From contig CAYSLJ010000009.1 of NCBI GenBank assembly GCA_964431735.1, forward strand, positions 8,283 to 72,282: 64,000 bases of DNA. The letters run 5' to 3'. The position numbers were made by a program, and so were the translations under genes. Positions 53,183 to 60,338 of the stretch are shown piece after piece. How positions within the stretch are numbered: the stretch's first letter is position 1; each line of letters starts with the position of its first letter. This DNA comes from CALARM01 sp964431735. GTDB taxonomy: Bacteria; Vulcanimicrobiota; SpSt-956; JAKJGF01. The notes under the pieces are model-generated. The model saw nothing but the letters and a program-made list of their open reading frames with translations, had not been told where the DNA came from and ran no database searches.

Positions 53183-54202
53183 TTAAAGTATGCAAATATT
53201 AAGTCTGTCACTGAAAAAATTTCTCCTGCCATGTAATGTGCTTGAGTGAATAAGATAACCTGTTCTGCTTGAAATTGAACGGGAAAGGAATAATTCATCA
53301 ATATTGCCTTTCATATATTCTTTTTCCATAGCTCTAATTTTTCTCTTAAATTTAGCCCATTTTTTACCTTCCAATCTTATCAGGGAAGGAAAAATAGAAA
53401 ATCCGAGGAAAGGAATTCCCTGGCTTACAGGTGCTAAAATCAAACTTTCTTCTTTCAGGGAAAGAGAGAGAGTTTTCGAAAGAAAATCTCTAATAAGATA
53501 GATTTGTTCTTTTATTAATGTTTTTTCCTCTCCAAAGATAATAAAATCGTCCATATATCTTATATAACCTTTAATAGAAAGTTTATTTTTAACAAAATGA
53601 TCCAGCTGACCGAGATAATAATTGGCAAAATATTGACTTGTAAGATTTCCAATAGGAAGCCCCTTACCCGGCTTATTTCCCTCAACAGGGTGCTCGATAA
53701 TTAAATCCAGAAGGGTTAAGAGTTTTTTATCTTTAAATTTCTTTCTGAGAAGATTTTTTAATATTCTGTGATCAATACTTTCAAAGAATTTTCTTATATC
53801 TCCTTTAAAAAAATAATTATTATGCCTGGTAAAATATTGGGTTTTCTTTATCGCTCTGTGGGTTCCTTTATCTTTACGGCAGGCATAGGTGTCATAGATA
53901 AAACTTTTCTCAAAAAATGGTTCTATTATATTGCATATGGCATGGTGTACCACACGATCCCGAAAGTGAGCGGCACAGATTTTTCTTTTTTTCGGTTCAA
54001 AAACATAGAAAATATGGTAAGGCATAAGATTATAAGTGCCTGAAATAAGTTCTTCCTGTAACTCAAAGAGTTCTGTTTCCAGATGAAAATAGAAATCAGC
54101 CACAGTATGTTTATGTTTTTTTCCAAGACCTGCCTTACGGGAGGCAAGTAAAAGATTTCCAAAAGAAACTATTTGTTCAAATAAATATCCATAACGTTTC
54201 AC
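53183..54202 (-). CDS. Reverse transcriptase of diversity-generating retroelement
   Basis: 339 residues. RT motifs in order: RKICAAHFRDRVVHHAICN, FFKGDIRKFFESIDH (first catalytic Asp), LPIGNLTSQYFANYYL (about 184), IRYMDDFIIFG (about 215, YxDD) and PFLGFSIFP. IGNxxSQ in place of the QG of group II intron and retron RTs is the hallmark of DGR enzymes. With Avd it makes adenine-mutagenised cDNA from the template repeat transcript. Its ATG overlaps the Avd stop by 4 nt, so the two are translationally coupled. The template repeat follows immediately. No maturase or endonuclease domain is present. Confidence 0.95.
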   Translation of the reverse strand: MKRYGYLFEQIVSFGNLLLASRKAGLGKKHKHTVADFYFHLETELFELQEELISGTYNLMPYHIFYVFEPKKRKICAAHFRDRVVHHAICNIIEPFFEKSFIYDTYACRKDKGTHRAIKKTQYFTRHNNYFFKGDIRKFFESIDHRILKNLLRKKFKDKKLLTLLDLIIEHPVEGNKPGKGLPIGNLTSQYFANYYLGQLDHFVKNKLSIKGYIRYMDDFIIFGEEKTLIKEQIYLIRDFLSKTLSLSLKEESLILAPVSQGIPFLGFSIFPSLIRLEGKKWAKFKRKIRAMEKEYMKGNIDELFLSRSISSRTGYLIHSSTLHGRRNFFSDRLNICIL

Positions 54203-54549
54203 AGCGCAACTTCCTTCTGTTTAATCCATCCTCCAAGCATTTTTCCAACTTCATTAATAGATTTCCCTGCATATTCATAGGCATTGAGATTAATAAATTT
54301 CTGATTATAGGACATACGGAGAAGAACTCTGAGTTTTTCAAGTCTCAAATTGGCTTTTTTCAAAATCTCCATTTTATTTTTTGAATATCTCGCTTCTATT
54401 AAATCTTCCACAATATCAAGGGCTAAATTCTCTATGCGATTTACAAAGATAAAACGAACCTTTCTGGGAAATTTTTCAGTTTTTAAGAACAGCCACTCTA
54501 TAAACTCCACCCATTTTATAAATATGGGAAGGTCTTTATTACTATCCAT
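54199..54549 (-). CDS. avd: Avd-like DGR accessory protein (four-helix bundle)
   Basis: 116 residues, almost wholly helical and basic (KFPRKVRFIFVNRIENLALDIVEDL, then LRLEKLRVLLRMSYNQKFINLNAYEYAGKSINEVGKML). This matches the Avd/S23-like four-helix-bundle family. It forms a pentamer that binds DGR RT and the template RNA in the Bordetella phage system. It overlaps the RT gene by 4 nt and the HRDC gene by 8 nt, so all three are one translational unit. The identity rests on pattern plus context. Confidence 0.88.
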   Translation of the reverse strand: MDSNKDLPIFIKWVEFIEWLFLKTEKFPRKVRFIFVNRIENLALDIVEDLIEARYSKNKMEILKKANLRLEKLRVLLRMSYNQKFINLNAYEYAGKSINEVGKMLGGWIKQKEVAL

Positions 54550-55024
54550 CGATTTTCCCCTCTACTCTCTCTTTATTATCAGCTAAAATATTCAACAGGT
54601 CTTTACCGTATTTTTCCACCCTTGCCCTGCCGAAACCTTCTATATTGGAAAGGGCGTTCAGACTCTGAGGTCTGAATTTAATCATTGTGGCAAGCTGTTT
54701 GTTTGTACAGATAATATAGTGAGAAATTCCGTCAGATTTGGCCCTTTCAGCCCGCCAGCTGCGCAGGGAATTAAATAAGGGCATATCTTCATCAGAAAGT
54801 ATTTCTCTCCAGGCTTCTTCTTTCTGCTTCCTGGTTTCTACCGGAGAGTCAAGTGATTTCATACGGTAGATTATTATTATAACAAGATATGGTATTTCAT
54901 CTTTAATAAAAAAATGATCCTTTAAAGATAAAATCTCTTTATCTTTGATAAAATCCCTGACAGGCATATCATCAAAGGAATCTATGGCTGAATTAAATTT
55001 TAATGTAATAATTTTGCTTAACAT
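54542..55024 (-). CDS. HRDC-domain protein of the DGR operon
   Basis: About 160 residues. The C-terminal half (KQKEEAWREILSDEDMPLFNSLRSWRAERAKSDGIS, then LATMIKFRPQSLNALSNIEGFGRARVEKYGKDLLNIL) is a clear HRDC domain, a helical nucleic-acid-binding module of RecQ and RNase D. The N-terminal 75 residues are specific to this protein (IITLKFNSAIDSFDDMPVRDFI). HRDC proteins are known as alternative accessory genes in some DGRs; here one coexists with Avd. I start at the ATG at 55024, which has AAGGAG 8 nt upstream; the frame also opens at a TTG at 55042. It may bind the template RNA or cDNA; this is inference. Confidence 0.85.
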   Translation of the reverse strand: MLSKIITLKFNSAIDSFDDMPVRDFIKDKEILSLKDHFFIKDEIPYLVIIIIYRMKSLDSPVETRKQKEEAWREILSDEDMPLFNSLRSWRAERAKSDGISHYIICTNKQLATMIKFRPQSLNALSNIEGFGRARVEKYGKDLLNILADNKERVEGKIDG

Positions 55025-55056
55025 ATTAAATCTCCTTCCCAAAAATCCCCCGCCCG

Positions 55057-55126
55057 GACATTCAGACCTCCATTACGGGGGAGCGGCTTAACGCCGCTGT
55101 TCCCCCTTCATTACGGTCTGAATGTC
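55057..55126. repeat. Nested cruciform downstream of the variable repeat
   Basis: The outer arms GACATTCAGACC (55057-55068) and GGTCTGAATGTC (55115-55126) are perfect 12-bp inverted repeats. Inside, GGGGG (55077-55081) pairs with CCCCC (55102-55106), and GCGGC (55083-55087) with GCCGC (55093-55097) around a 5-nt loop. It is much more GC-rich than the surroundings. It lies 97 bp beyond the VR edge on the 3' side of the target gene, where some DGRs carry a target-recognition cruciform. It could also be a terminator or attenuator before the HRDC gene. Confidence 0.6.
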
Positions 55127-55154
55127 TCCCCCCGGGACAATTTGATTACAATTT

Positions 55155-55197
55155 CTCTTTTACCCTTTTTGAAAAAATTCGCAAAAGGGTAAAAGAG
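55155..55197. repeat. 15-bp perfect hairpin immediately downstream of the variable protein gene
   Basis: CTCTTTTACCCTTTT (55155-55169) and AAAAGGGTAAAAGAG (55183-55197) are perfectly complementary around a 13-nt loop, 18 nt after the target stop (minus strand). No T-run follows on the minus strand, which argues against a simple terminator. Its position next to the VR fits a DGR hairpin/cruciform. Confidence 0.65.
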
Positions 55198-55215
55198 TAA
55201 AAAAATCAAGAGTAA

Positions 55216-57405
55216 CTAATTCCTGACAGGACGGAAACCCAGGAAGTAGTTGCGGCCATCAGGCGTGATGCCGATGCGGAACGCCGACCGGCAGCCATCG
55301 GGACCAAAGTTCCAGCTGCCGCCGCGAATGACACGGTAAGCGCCCGAAGCAGGGCCTGTAGGATTCGTGCCGGGACTTATACCATAATAAGCAGGTGGAT
55401 TTATCCCACTATCACTGAACCAATCACTGCACCATTCCCACACATTTCCGCTCATATCATAAAGGCCAAAGCTATTAGGAAGTTTCTGACCTACAATATG
55501 ATGATTCTCATTACCGGGGCCACCATATCCATCTCCGGCATTATTCCAGTACCACGCATAATTCCCGATATTCGGCGGATCAGGCGGATAAGGATCACCC
55601 CAGTAATATTCTGCCGCATTACCGCCACGGCAGGCATATTCCCACTCTGCCTCTGTAGGAAGTCTATAACCATTAAGAGTCCTCCATACAGAAGGATCAT
55701 TTCCTCTATTATTTATCGGCCCGTAACAGGAAGTCAATCCCTGCTGAGTACTCAACCAGTTGCAATATGCTACCGCTCCATACCAGGATACATACACTAC
55801 AGGACGATTTTCATAACCAGAAATTACAGAGAACGTTCCAGCACCGGGCCCGCCTGTTATTCCCTGATACTGGTCTGCAACTATATTGATCCACTCTACT
55901 CCACCTTCTGTCTGATTACCTTCAGAATTTAAAAATAATACATAATTCGAATTAGTTACTTCATATTTAAACATATTAAAAGAACTTACTGTAATCGCGT
56001 GAACTGGTTCTTCAGATGCAGAAACAGTACTCCCCATATTAAAAGTCCCTCCGGCAATCGCCACCATCGGAGGCCCTACTACAGGTGTAGAAGTAGCCAT
56101 CACGGTAGGAGTCACAGTAGGAGTCGCAGTCGCCGTAGCAGTCGGCTCCACCAGTGGCCTCACATTTATACTCTTCACTCCGGCAGTCACCTCATCATTC
56201 ACTGCTCCGAAAGGACTTCCCGGACTTCCGTTATATTCGCTCTCACTCCTCCAGAACTCCACACGGCACGCACCCTGAGGAACTCCTGTAAAAGTAAAAT
56301 TGCCTCCGCTGTCGGCAGTCACTGTCTTTAAAGGAACAGAACTCCCTTCAATAGAAGAACCTGAAGGATAGGAATAACTGTAAAATACTACAAAAGCTCC
56401 TCCTATAGGAGTAGTCCCGTCATATTCAACAATCTTACCGGTTATATCACCTCTAGGTATATCCCCCGGCGTAAGAACAGGTGTGGCAGTTACAGCCGCT
56501 CCCGTAAGAACTATATTTACCTCTACCTCTCCGCCGGCAGGAACAGAACCGTAACCTGTTCCGCTCTTACCATCTGCACCTGTAGCGATCACAGTCACAG
56601 GATTCGACGGTATGCCGGGAAGACTATAATTACCGCTTCCATCTGTTACGGCATAATTCGTAAAATTCTCTACCTTTACCTTTACACCGGAAATTCCAAT
56701 TCCATTACAGGTTACAGCACCTCTCACAGTTCCTGTACCATCTGTAACTGTAACTCCCACCTCTGACCTCGATGAGCCGTTTACTGCTATAACCTTTCCA
56801 ATTCCTGACTTCGCAGCGGTAAATATGCCTGTAGATGACACAGTCCCAATATCTCCTTCTACAGACCATGTGGCAGGCGGCTCGACAGGGGAACCATTGC
56901 TATCTGTGCCGTAAGCGGTAAACTGAAAAGTCCCTCCAATCCCTACAGGACAGAGGAGTCTGTCAGGAATAATTTTAAAATTAGAAAAAGCAGCACTGCT
57001 TGAATTGGGATCTACTATTACTACAGGCTGTTCTATGGGAACGAAAGAACCGTATTCCACTGTTATAGTATTTACTCCCACAGGAAGACCTGAAAGATTG
57101 AAACTACCGTTTTTATCTGTAGTACCTTTCACTCCTCCGATTGTTACTGTAGCTCCTTCGGCACCATGATAGCCTGAAGGAGGATTATTACTGTAAAGGA
57201 CAATCATACCTGTCCCTGAACCTGCCTGCTGACCTGAAAGTTTATCATCTGACAGAAATGGAATAAATATAAATCCACCCTGGGAGCCAAATACTGCACT
57301 TACTATAGCGGCAATAGCACCGCAGCCGATAAAATTAACTATTACAAAAACAGAAAGACATAAAATCAAAATAAGACTGAACAGAAAAGTTCTCTTCATT
57401 TTCAA
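55216..57405 (-). CDS. DGR target: surface lipoprotein with Ig-like/carboxypeptidase-regulatory domains and C-terminal variable FGE-type domain
   Basis: 729 residues. The signal segment ends VIVNFIGCGA, a plausible lipobox (Cys about 28). Beta domains follow: a carboxypeptidase-regulatory-like unit (about 65-130), a Big2-like domain (about 145-220, TWSVEGDIGTVSSTGIFTA), then two more regulatory-like units (about 225-300 and 315-415). A TATPTVTPT linker leads to an FGE-sulfatase/SUMF1 domain of C-type-lectin fold (from about 448: VAIAGGTFNMGS, EVTNSNYVLFL, GYRLPTEAEWEYACRGG, DMSGNVWEW). The last 41 residues (about 687-727) are the variable repeat. It is probably a displayed ligand-binding protein. 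The start is TTG at 57405 (GGAGG 9 nt away) or ATG at 57399. It heads the DGR operon. Confidence 0.93.
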   Translation of the reverse strand: MKMKRTFLFSLILILCLSVFVIVNFIGCGAIAAIVSAVFGSQGGFIFIPFLSDDKLSGQQAGSGTGMIVLYSNNPPSGYHGAEGATVTIGGVKGTTDKNGSFNLSGLPVGVNTITVEYGSFVPIEQPVVIVDPNSSSAAFSNFKIIPDRLLCPVGIGGTFQFTAYGTDSNGSPVEPPATWSVEGDIGTVSSTGIFTAAKSGIGKVIAVNGSSRSEVGVTVTDGTGTVRGAVTCNGIGISGVKVKVENFTNYAVTDGSGNYSLPGIPSNPVTVIATGADGKSGTGYGSVPAGGEVEVNIVLTGAAVTATPVLTPGDIPRGDITGKIVEYDGTTPIGGAFVVFYSYSYPSGSSIEGSSVPLKTVTADSGGNFTFTGVPQGACRVEFWRSESEYNGSPGSPFGAVNDEVTAGVKSINVRPLVEPTATATATPTVTPTVMATSTPVVGPPMVAIAGGTFNMGSTVSASEEPVHAITVSSFNMFKYEVTNSNYVLFLNSEGNQTEGGVEWINIVADQYQGITGGPGAGTFSVISGYENRPVVYVSWYGAVAYCNWLSTQQGLTSCYGPINNRGNDPSVWRTLNGYRLPTEAEWEYACRGGNAAEYYWGDPYPPDPPNIGNYAWYWNNAGDGYGGPGNENHHIVGQKLPNSFGLYDMSGNVWEWCSDWFSDSGINPPAYYGISPGTNPTGPASGAYRVIRGGSWNFGPDGCRSAFRIGITPDGRNYFLGFRPVRN
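55223..55344 (-). repeat. DGR variable repeat (VR)
   Basis: This is the 3' end of the target gene, aligned to the template repeat at 53044-53165 with a constant offset of 2179. Relative to the TR-encoded residues, twelve amino acids differ: Asn or Lys has become Tyr, Ile, Phe or Gly, as in SWNFGPDGCRSAFRIGI against SWNNNPDNCRSANRNNN. All 20 base changes are at template adenines; non-adenine positions are conserved, so this is not ordinary divergence. Immediately outside the span on the target 5' side, mismatches at other bases begin. Confidence 0.95.
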
Positions 57406-57767
57406 AACAAAATTCCTCCTTTTTTATGAAAAATATAATGAGATGTAAGAAACAAGGATTCCTTACTTGATTTATAAAAACATTCCCTTTACTCTCTAAC
57501 AGACATGACCGGAGCGGTCACAACTAAATATGAGAATATGCTTTCTGTCAGGCATCTGACTTCATCATTCTCATATAAATTACTATACTTTTGCAGAATT
57601 TTGAAAAACCGTTGTCCTGTAAGGGCATCCCTCGCGGATGCCCCGCAAGGTAGAATAAGGCTTTGTTTAAAAAGTGCAAAAGTATAGTAAATTATTAAAA
57701 ATAAAATACCCCCTTTCTGAGCAACATTAAAACTTCGGCAATACAACAGAATTAACCGGCTATTCTT
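57406..57767. other. Intergenic region upstream of the DGR target gene
   Basis: About 360 bp. It contains the ribosome binding site AAAGGAGG at about 57416-57423, an AT-rich leader, and the 111-bp inverted-repeat element at 57580-57690. The DGR promoter should be here on the minus strand; I see no convincing -35/-10 pair. Confidence 0.4.
57580..57690. repeat. 111-bp element with perfect 16-bp terminal inverted repeats and central hairpin
   Basis: The ends TTACTATACTTTTGCA (57580-57595) and TGCAAAAGTATAGTAA (57675-57690) are perfectly complementary, and the flanking bases extend the match imperfectly. In the middle GGGCATCC..GGATGCCC (57623-57643) forms a strong hairpin. It has no coding capacity. 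This looks like a MITE or a palindromic intergenic unit; it is the only copy I see in the window. Confidence 0.6.
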
Positions 57768-59834
57768 CTACAACAGACCGGCAAAGGAATTCCAGTCCAT
57801 AGTTTCACCTGAAGCAGAAAAAGAAATACCGTTTTTATCCAGTCTGGCTTTACCTTCAAAGGAAGATGTAGGAATTTCACGTTCAAAAGTACTTTCTATC
57901 TTAACTCCCGCACCTTTTACGTTTGTATAGCCAAGACCTGACTCACCTGTAGTATCGAAACGTTCAAAAGTGCGAAGTTTTGAGTCTACTTCAACAGAGG
58001 GATTGAGAAGGTTGTCCATTACCTTTTCCTGAAATATTTTCTTTGCATCATCATAATTTTTATTATCTATGGCACTTTTAAGTTCTGTTCCCACATCAGG
58101 GGGAAGTGTTTTAATTAAATTACTTAAAGAAGTGCTTAACTCCAGTTCGGCTCCTTTATTCATAAGATCTCCGAAATTTTTCTCTCCTTCTGCATTTATT
58201 TTAAATACTGTATCACTCTGTGAGGAACCGTCTTTATTTAAAGTCATAACCTCTTCAAGGGATAACTTACCTGTAAGAGATGCATCTGTTTTACTTAAAG
58301 TTCCTTCAATCTCCAGGCCGGGAAATTTACTGTCAAAATCTCCTTTTATGAGATTATCCAGGCTTATGGAACCTTCTTTTGAAAGGCCTGTAGTAAAAGT
58401 ATATCCTCCCTTATCATTAATTTCCAGTTTGCCTCCGCCTTTCAATTTATCTACGATAGAGGCTTCCTGTCCGACAACCATAGCAACACCGGCGCTGAAA
58501 TTACTTCCTGCTCCACCATCAAATTCAACGGATTTAAAATGGTTTTTAATAAAATCAACTGGTTCACCCGGTATATTTACACCGGGAATCTGTTCGATTC
58601 CCAGAACTTCCAGTTTTGTCATAATATTTCCAACAGGTGCCAGGCTACTTATTTGATCAGACATTGCAGATAAACCTGCATGGGCAAGAAAGCCTGCCAT
58701 ATTTTTTGCTTCATCCTTTTTGGATAAATCAAGATCAAATGACCACTTTGTCCCTGTTTCCAGATTTGCTTCCCCTTTAGCTCCCGCTCCCCCTGCAGCA
58801 GATTTGGCTACGTCTCCGGAGAGTAAACTTTTCTCACCTGAACCGGTAGTAAGGACAAATTTATTCGGATCTTTTTTGTCTCTTTCCAGAGATATTTCAA
58901 TATTAAATCCTTTTCCTGCCTGTAATTTGGCTATCTGTTCTTCTCCAATACCGAATTTGAGCAGGTTTTTGCCTGACAGGGTCATTTTTTCTCCAGGTTT
59001 CATAAGGTCAACTTTAAGACTATTGAGTATATTCTTATCATCAGCAGTTAAATCACAGTCATTTATGGTTTTTAATTTCACTTCTTCAGCTACAGCAGGG
59101 GTGTTCAAATCATATTCATCTGATAGATTAAAACCTTTACCTTCAGTCTCAACATCACATTTTTTTATTTCATCACCCCATCCGCCTCCTCCATTACCTG
59201 CTTCTCTGGAATTATTTGACTTTACCTGAGAAAAATTATTCCACGCGATTTTCTTTGAAAGATTTTTAATATTCGAAAAAAATGACTCATCCTTATGCTC
59301 TTCTTTAGTTTTAGCCTGAAAGGAATCCTTCTGAGCAACTTCAGCTTTAGCCTCTGCCGCCACCTGTTTTACATTCTCTTTTACCTGACTCACACCGGAT
59401 TTACCTGCTTCTGCCCTTGCCACCGTCTGCTTCCTGCCAGCAGGTTTCAAAGAAGCTCCTGCCACTGCAGAAACCTGATAAAGCCTTACATCTTCACCTT
59501 CTTTTTCACAGAGCACCATGAGTTCTTCTTCATAAATCTTATATATGACAGGAGCAATTGCAGACAGTTCATCATCTGTTATATCTTCAGGGGATAGAGC
59601 TGAAATATCATCTAAAATTTCCGATAACTTCCTCTTTCCTGCTATATGGTTTCTTGCCTTATCAGAAGGCATTTCGTAAATAAGTTTATCATCATAAAGA
59701 ATTATTTTTGTATCATCATAAGGTATTGCTTCCCCGGAAGCATAATCTTTAAGAATATGTCCTTCTAACATATTTCCGTCATCAAAAATATAAATATTTC
59801 CTTCCACATCGAGAAGATATTTCTCTGATTTCAT
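57768..59834 (-). CDS. Large hypothetical protein, beta-rich, no recognised family
   Basis: 688 residues with no signal peptide and no membrane segment. The N-terminus (MKSEKYLLDVEGNIYIFDDG) and first 130 residues are acidic and look like a small alpha/beta domain. A low-complexity Ala/Lys/Glu linker spans about 135-190. The C-terminal 450 residues have repeating motifs of the type 'GxKxxLSGDVAKSAAGGAGAKGEANLETGTKW' and 'GKLEINDKGGYTFTTGLSKEGSISL', suggestive of repeated beta-strands as in elongated surface or barrel proteins. GGAGGACG precedes the ATG. It is transcribed towards the DGR target, 360 bp away. I cannot assign a function. Confidence 0.7.
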   Translation of the reverse strand: MKSEKYLLDVEGNIYIFDDGNMLEGHILKDYASGEAIPYDDTKIILYDDKLIYEMPSDKARNHIAGKRKLSEILDDISALSPEDITDDELSAIAPVIYKIYEEELMVLCEKEGEDVRLYQVSAVAGASLKPAGRKQTVARAEAGKSGVSQVKENVKQVAAEAKAEVAQKDSFQAKTKEEHKDESFFSNIKNLSKKIAWNNFSQVKSNNSREAGNGGGGWGDEIKKCDVETEGKGFNLSDEYDLNTPAVAEEVKLKTINDCDLTADDKNILNSLKVDLMKPGEKMTLSGKNLLKFGIGEEQIAKLQAGKGFNIEISLERDKKDPNKFVLTTGSGEKSLLSGDVAKSAAGGAGAKGEANLETGTKWSFDLDLSKKDEAKNMAGFLAHAGLSAMSDQISSLAPVGNIMTKLEVLGIEQIPGVNIPGEPVDFIKNHFKSVEFDGGAGSNFSAGVAMVVGQEASIVDKLKGGGKLEINDKGGYTFTTGLSKEGSISLDNLIKGDFDSKFPGLEIEGTLSKTDASLTGKLSLEEVMTLNKDGSSQSDTVFKINAEGEKNFGDLMNKGAELELSTSLSNLIKTLPPDVGTELKSAIDNKNYDDAKKIFQEKVMDNLLNPSVEVDSKLRTFERFDTTGESGLGYTNVKGAGVKIESTFEREIPTSSFEGKARLDKNGISFSASGETMDWNSFAGLL

Positions 59835-59918
59835 AATAATCGTCCTCCTTCTATGCTAATATTATTCCATCCTCATAACCTGAGTCGCAGGAGAAATATT
59901 CGTAATATCCGGCACTAC

Positions 59919-60014
59919 TCAGCTTTCCTCAGTGGAAGATAAACTTTCTTCACTTTCAGGATCCACAGTTTCTCCTTCTCCCGATAAAGTATCCCCTTCA
60001 GTTTCTTCTGTCTC
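59919..60014 (-). pseudogene. 3'-terminal remnant of an acidic-tailed protein gene
   Basis: On the minus strand an open segment reads ETEETEGDTLSGEGETVDPE and continues SEESLSSTEES before a TGA at 59919-59921. Upstream it hits a stop at the edge of the AT-rich repeat, so only the C-terminal tail of a former gene remains. Its parent is not recognisable. Confidence 0.4.
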
Positions 60015-60015
60015 A

Positions 60016-60101
60016 TATGTTCAATATTTAAATAATTTATATCCCCTTAATATATAAGAGTCAAATTTTTGCATTTTTACAAAAAAATTTATTTATTTTT
60101 T
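60016..60101. repeat. AT-rich repeat, copy 2, abutting IS66 insertion
   Basis: Nearly identical to copy 1 for about 65 bp (tatgttcaatatttaaata onward). Its T-rich 3' end TATTTTTT (60094-60101) is the left target-site duplication of the IS66 element. Confidence 0.65.
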
Positions 60102-60168
60102 GTAACTATTCAGGCTATTGAAAATATTATAAATGGTGTATTGACATAAAACAAGTATTTCTTTAAAA

Positions 60169-60287
60169 GACTGTAAGAAAATAACCCTGGCAAATTGTTA
60201 TAACGGTTATCATCCTCGCGTCACGCGTTACGCGTTACGCGTCACGATATAGACGTAAATATGATTGGGTTATTTCTTGACAACCCC
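60169..60287 (+). mobile_element. MITE-like 120-bp element, copy 3 (inside IS66 5' region)
   Basis: Left end GACTGTAAGAAAATAACCC, right end GGGTTATTTCTTGACAACCC, with a central GTCACGC/GTTACGC palindrome. It differs from copy 2 at only a few positions. It lies between the IS66 left end and the tnpC start, right after a TTGACA-like box, so it may have cut the transposase promoter. Confidence 0.7.
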
Positions 60288-60338
60288 TAATATAATCAAT
60301 ATTGCTTTAAAATTTCTGAAAGAGAAAAATAAGAGAAT

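Larger units (their letters stand above)
59835..60101. other. Intergenic region with gene remnant and AT-rich repeat
   Basis: It holds the remnant reading frame at 59919-60014 (minus strand) and AT-rich repeat copy 2 at about 60016-60101, into whose T-rich end the IS66 element inserted. Confidence 0.5.

Noticed and set aside
53183..54202. Reverse transcriptase as retron or group II intron RT
   Set aside because: The IGNLTSQ motif, Avd neighbour and TR/VR pair are diagnostic of a DGR; no msr/msd, intron domain or maturase is seen.
55155..55197. Hairpin after the DGR target as an ordinary Rho-independent terminator
   Set aside because: No T-run follows the stem on the transcribed strand, and three operon genes lie downstream. 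Attenuation remains possible.
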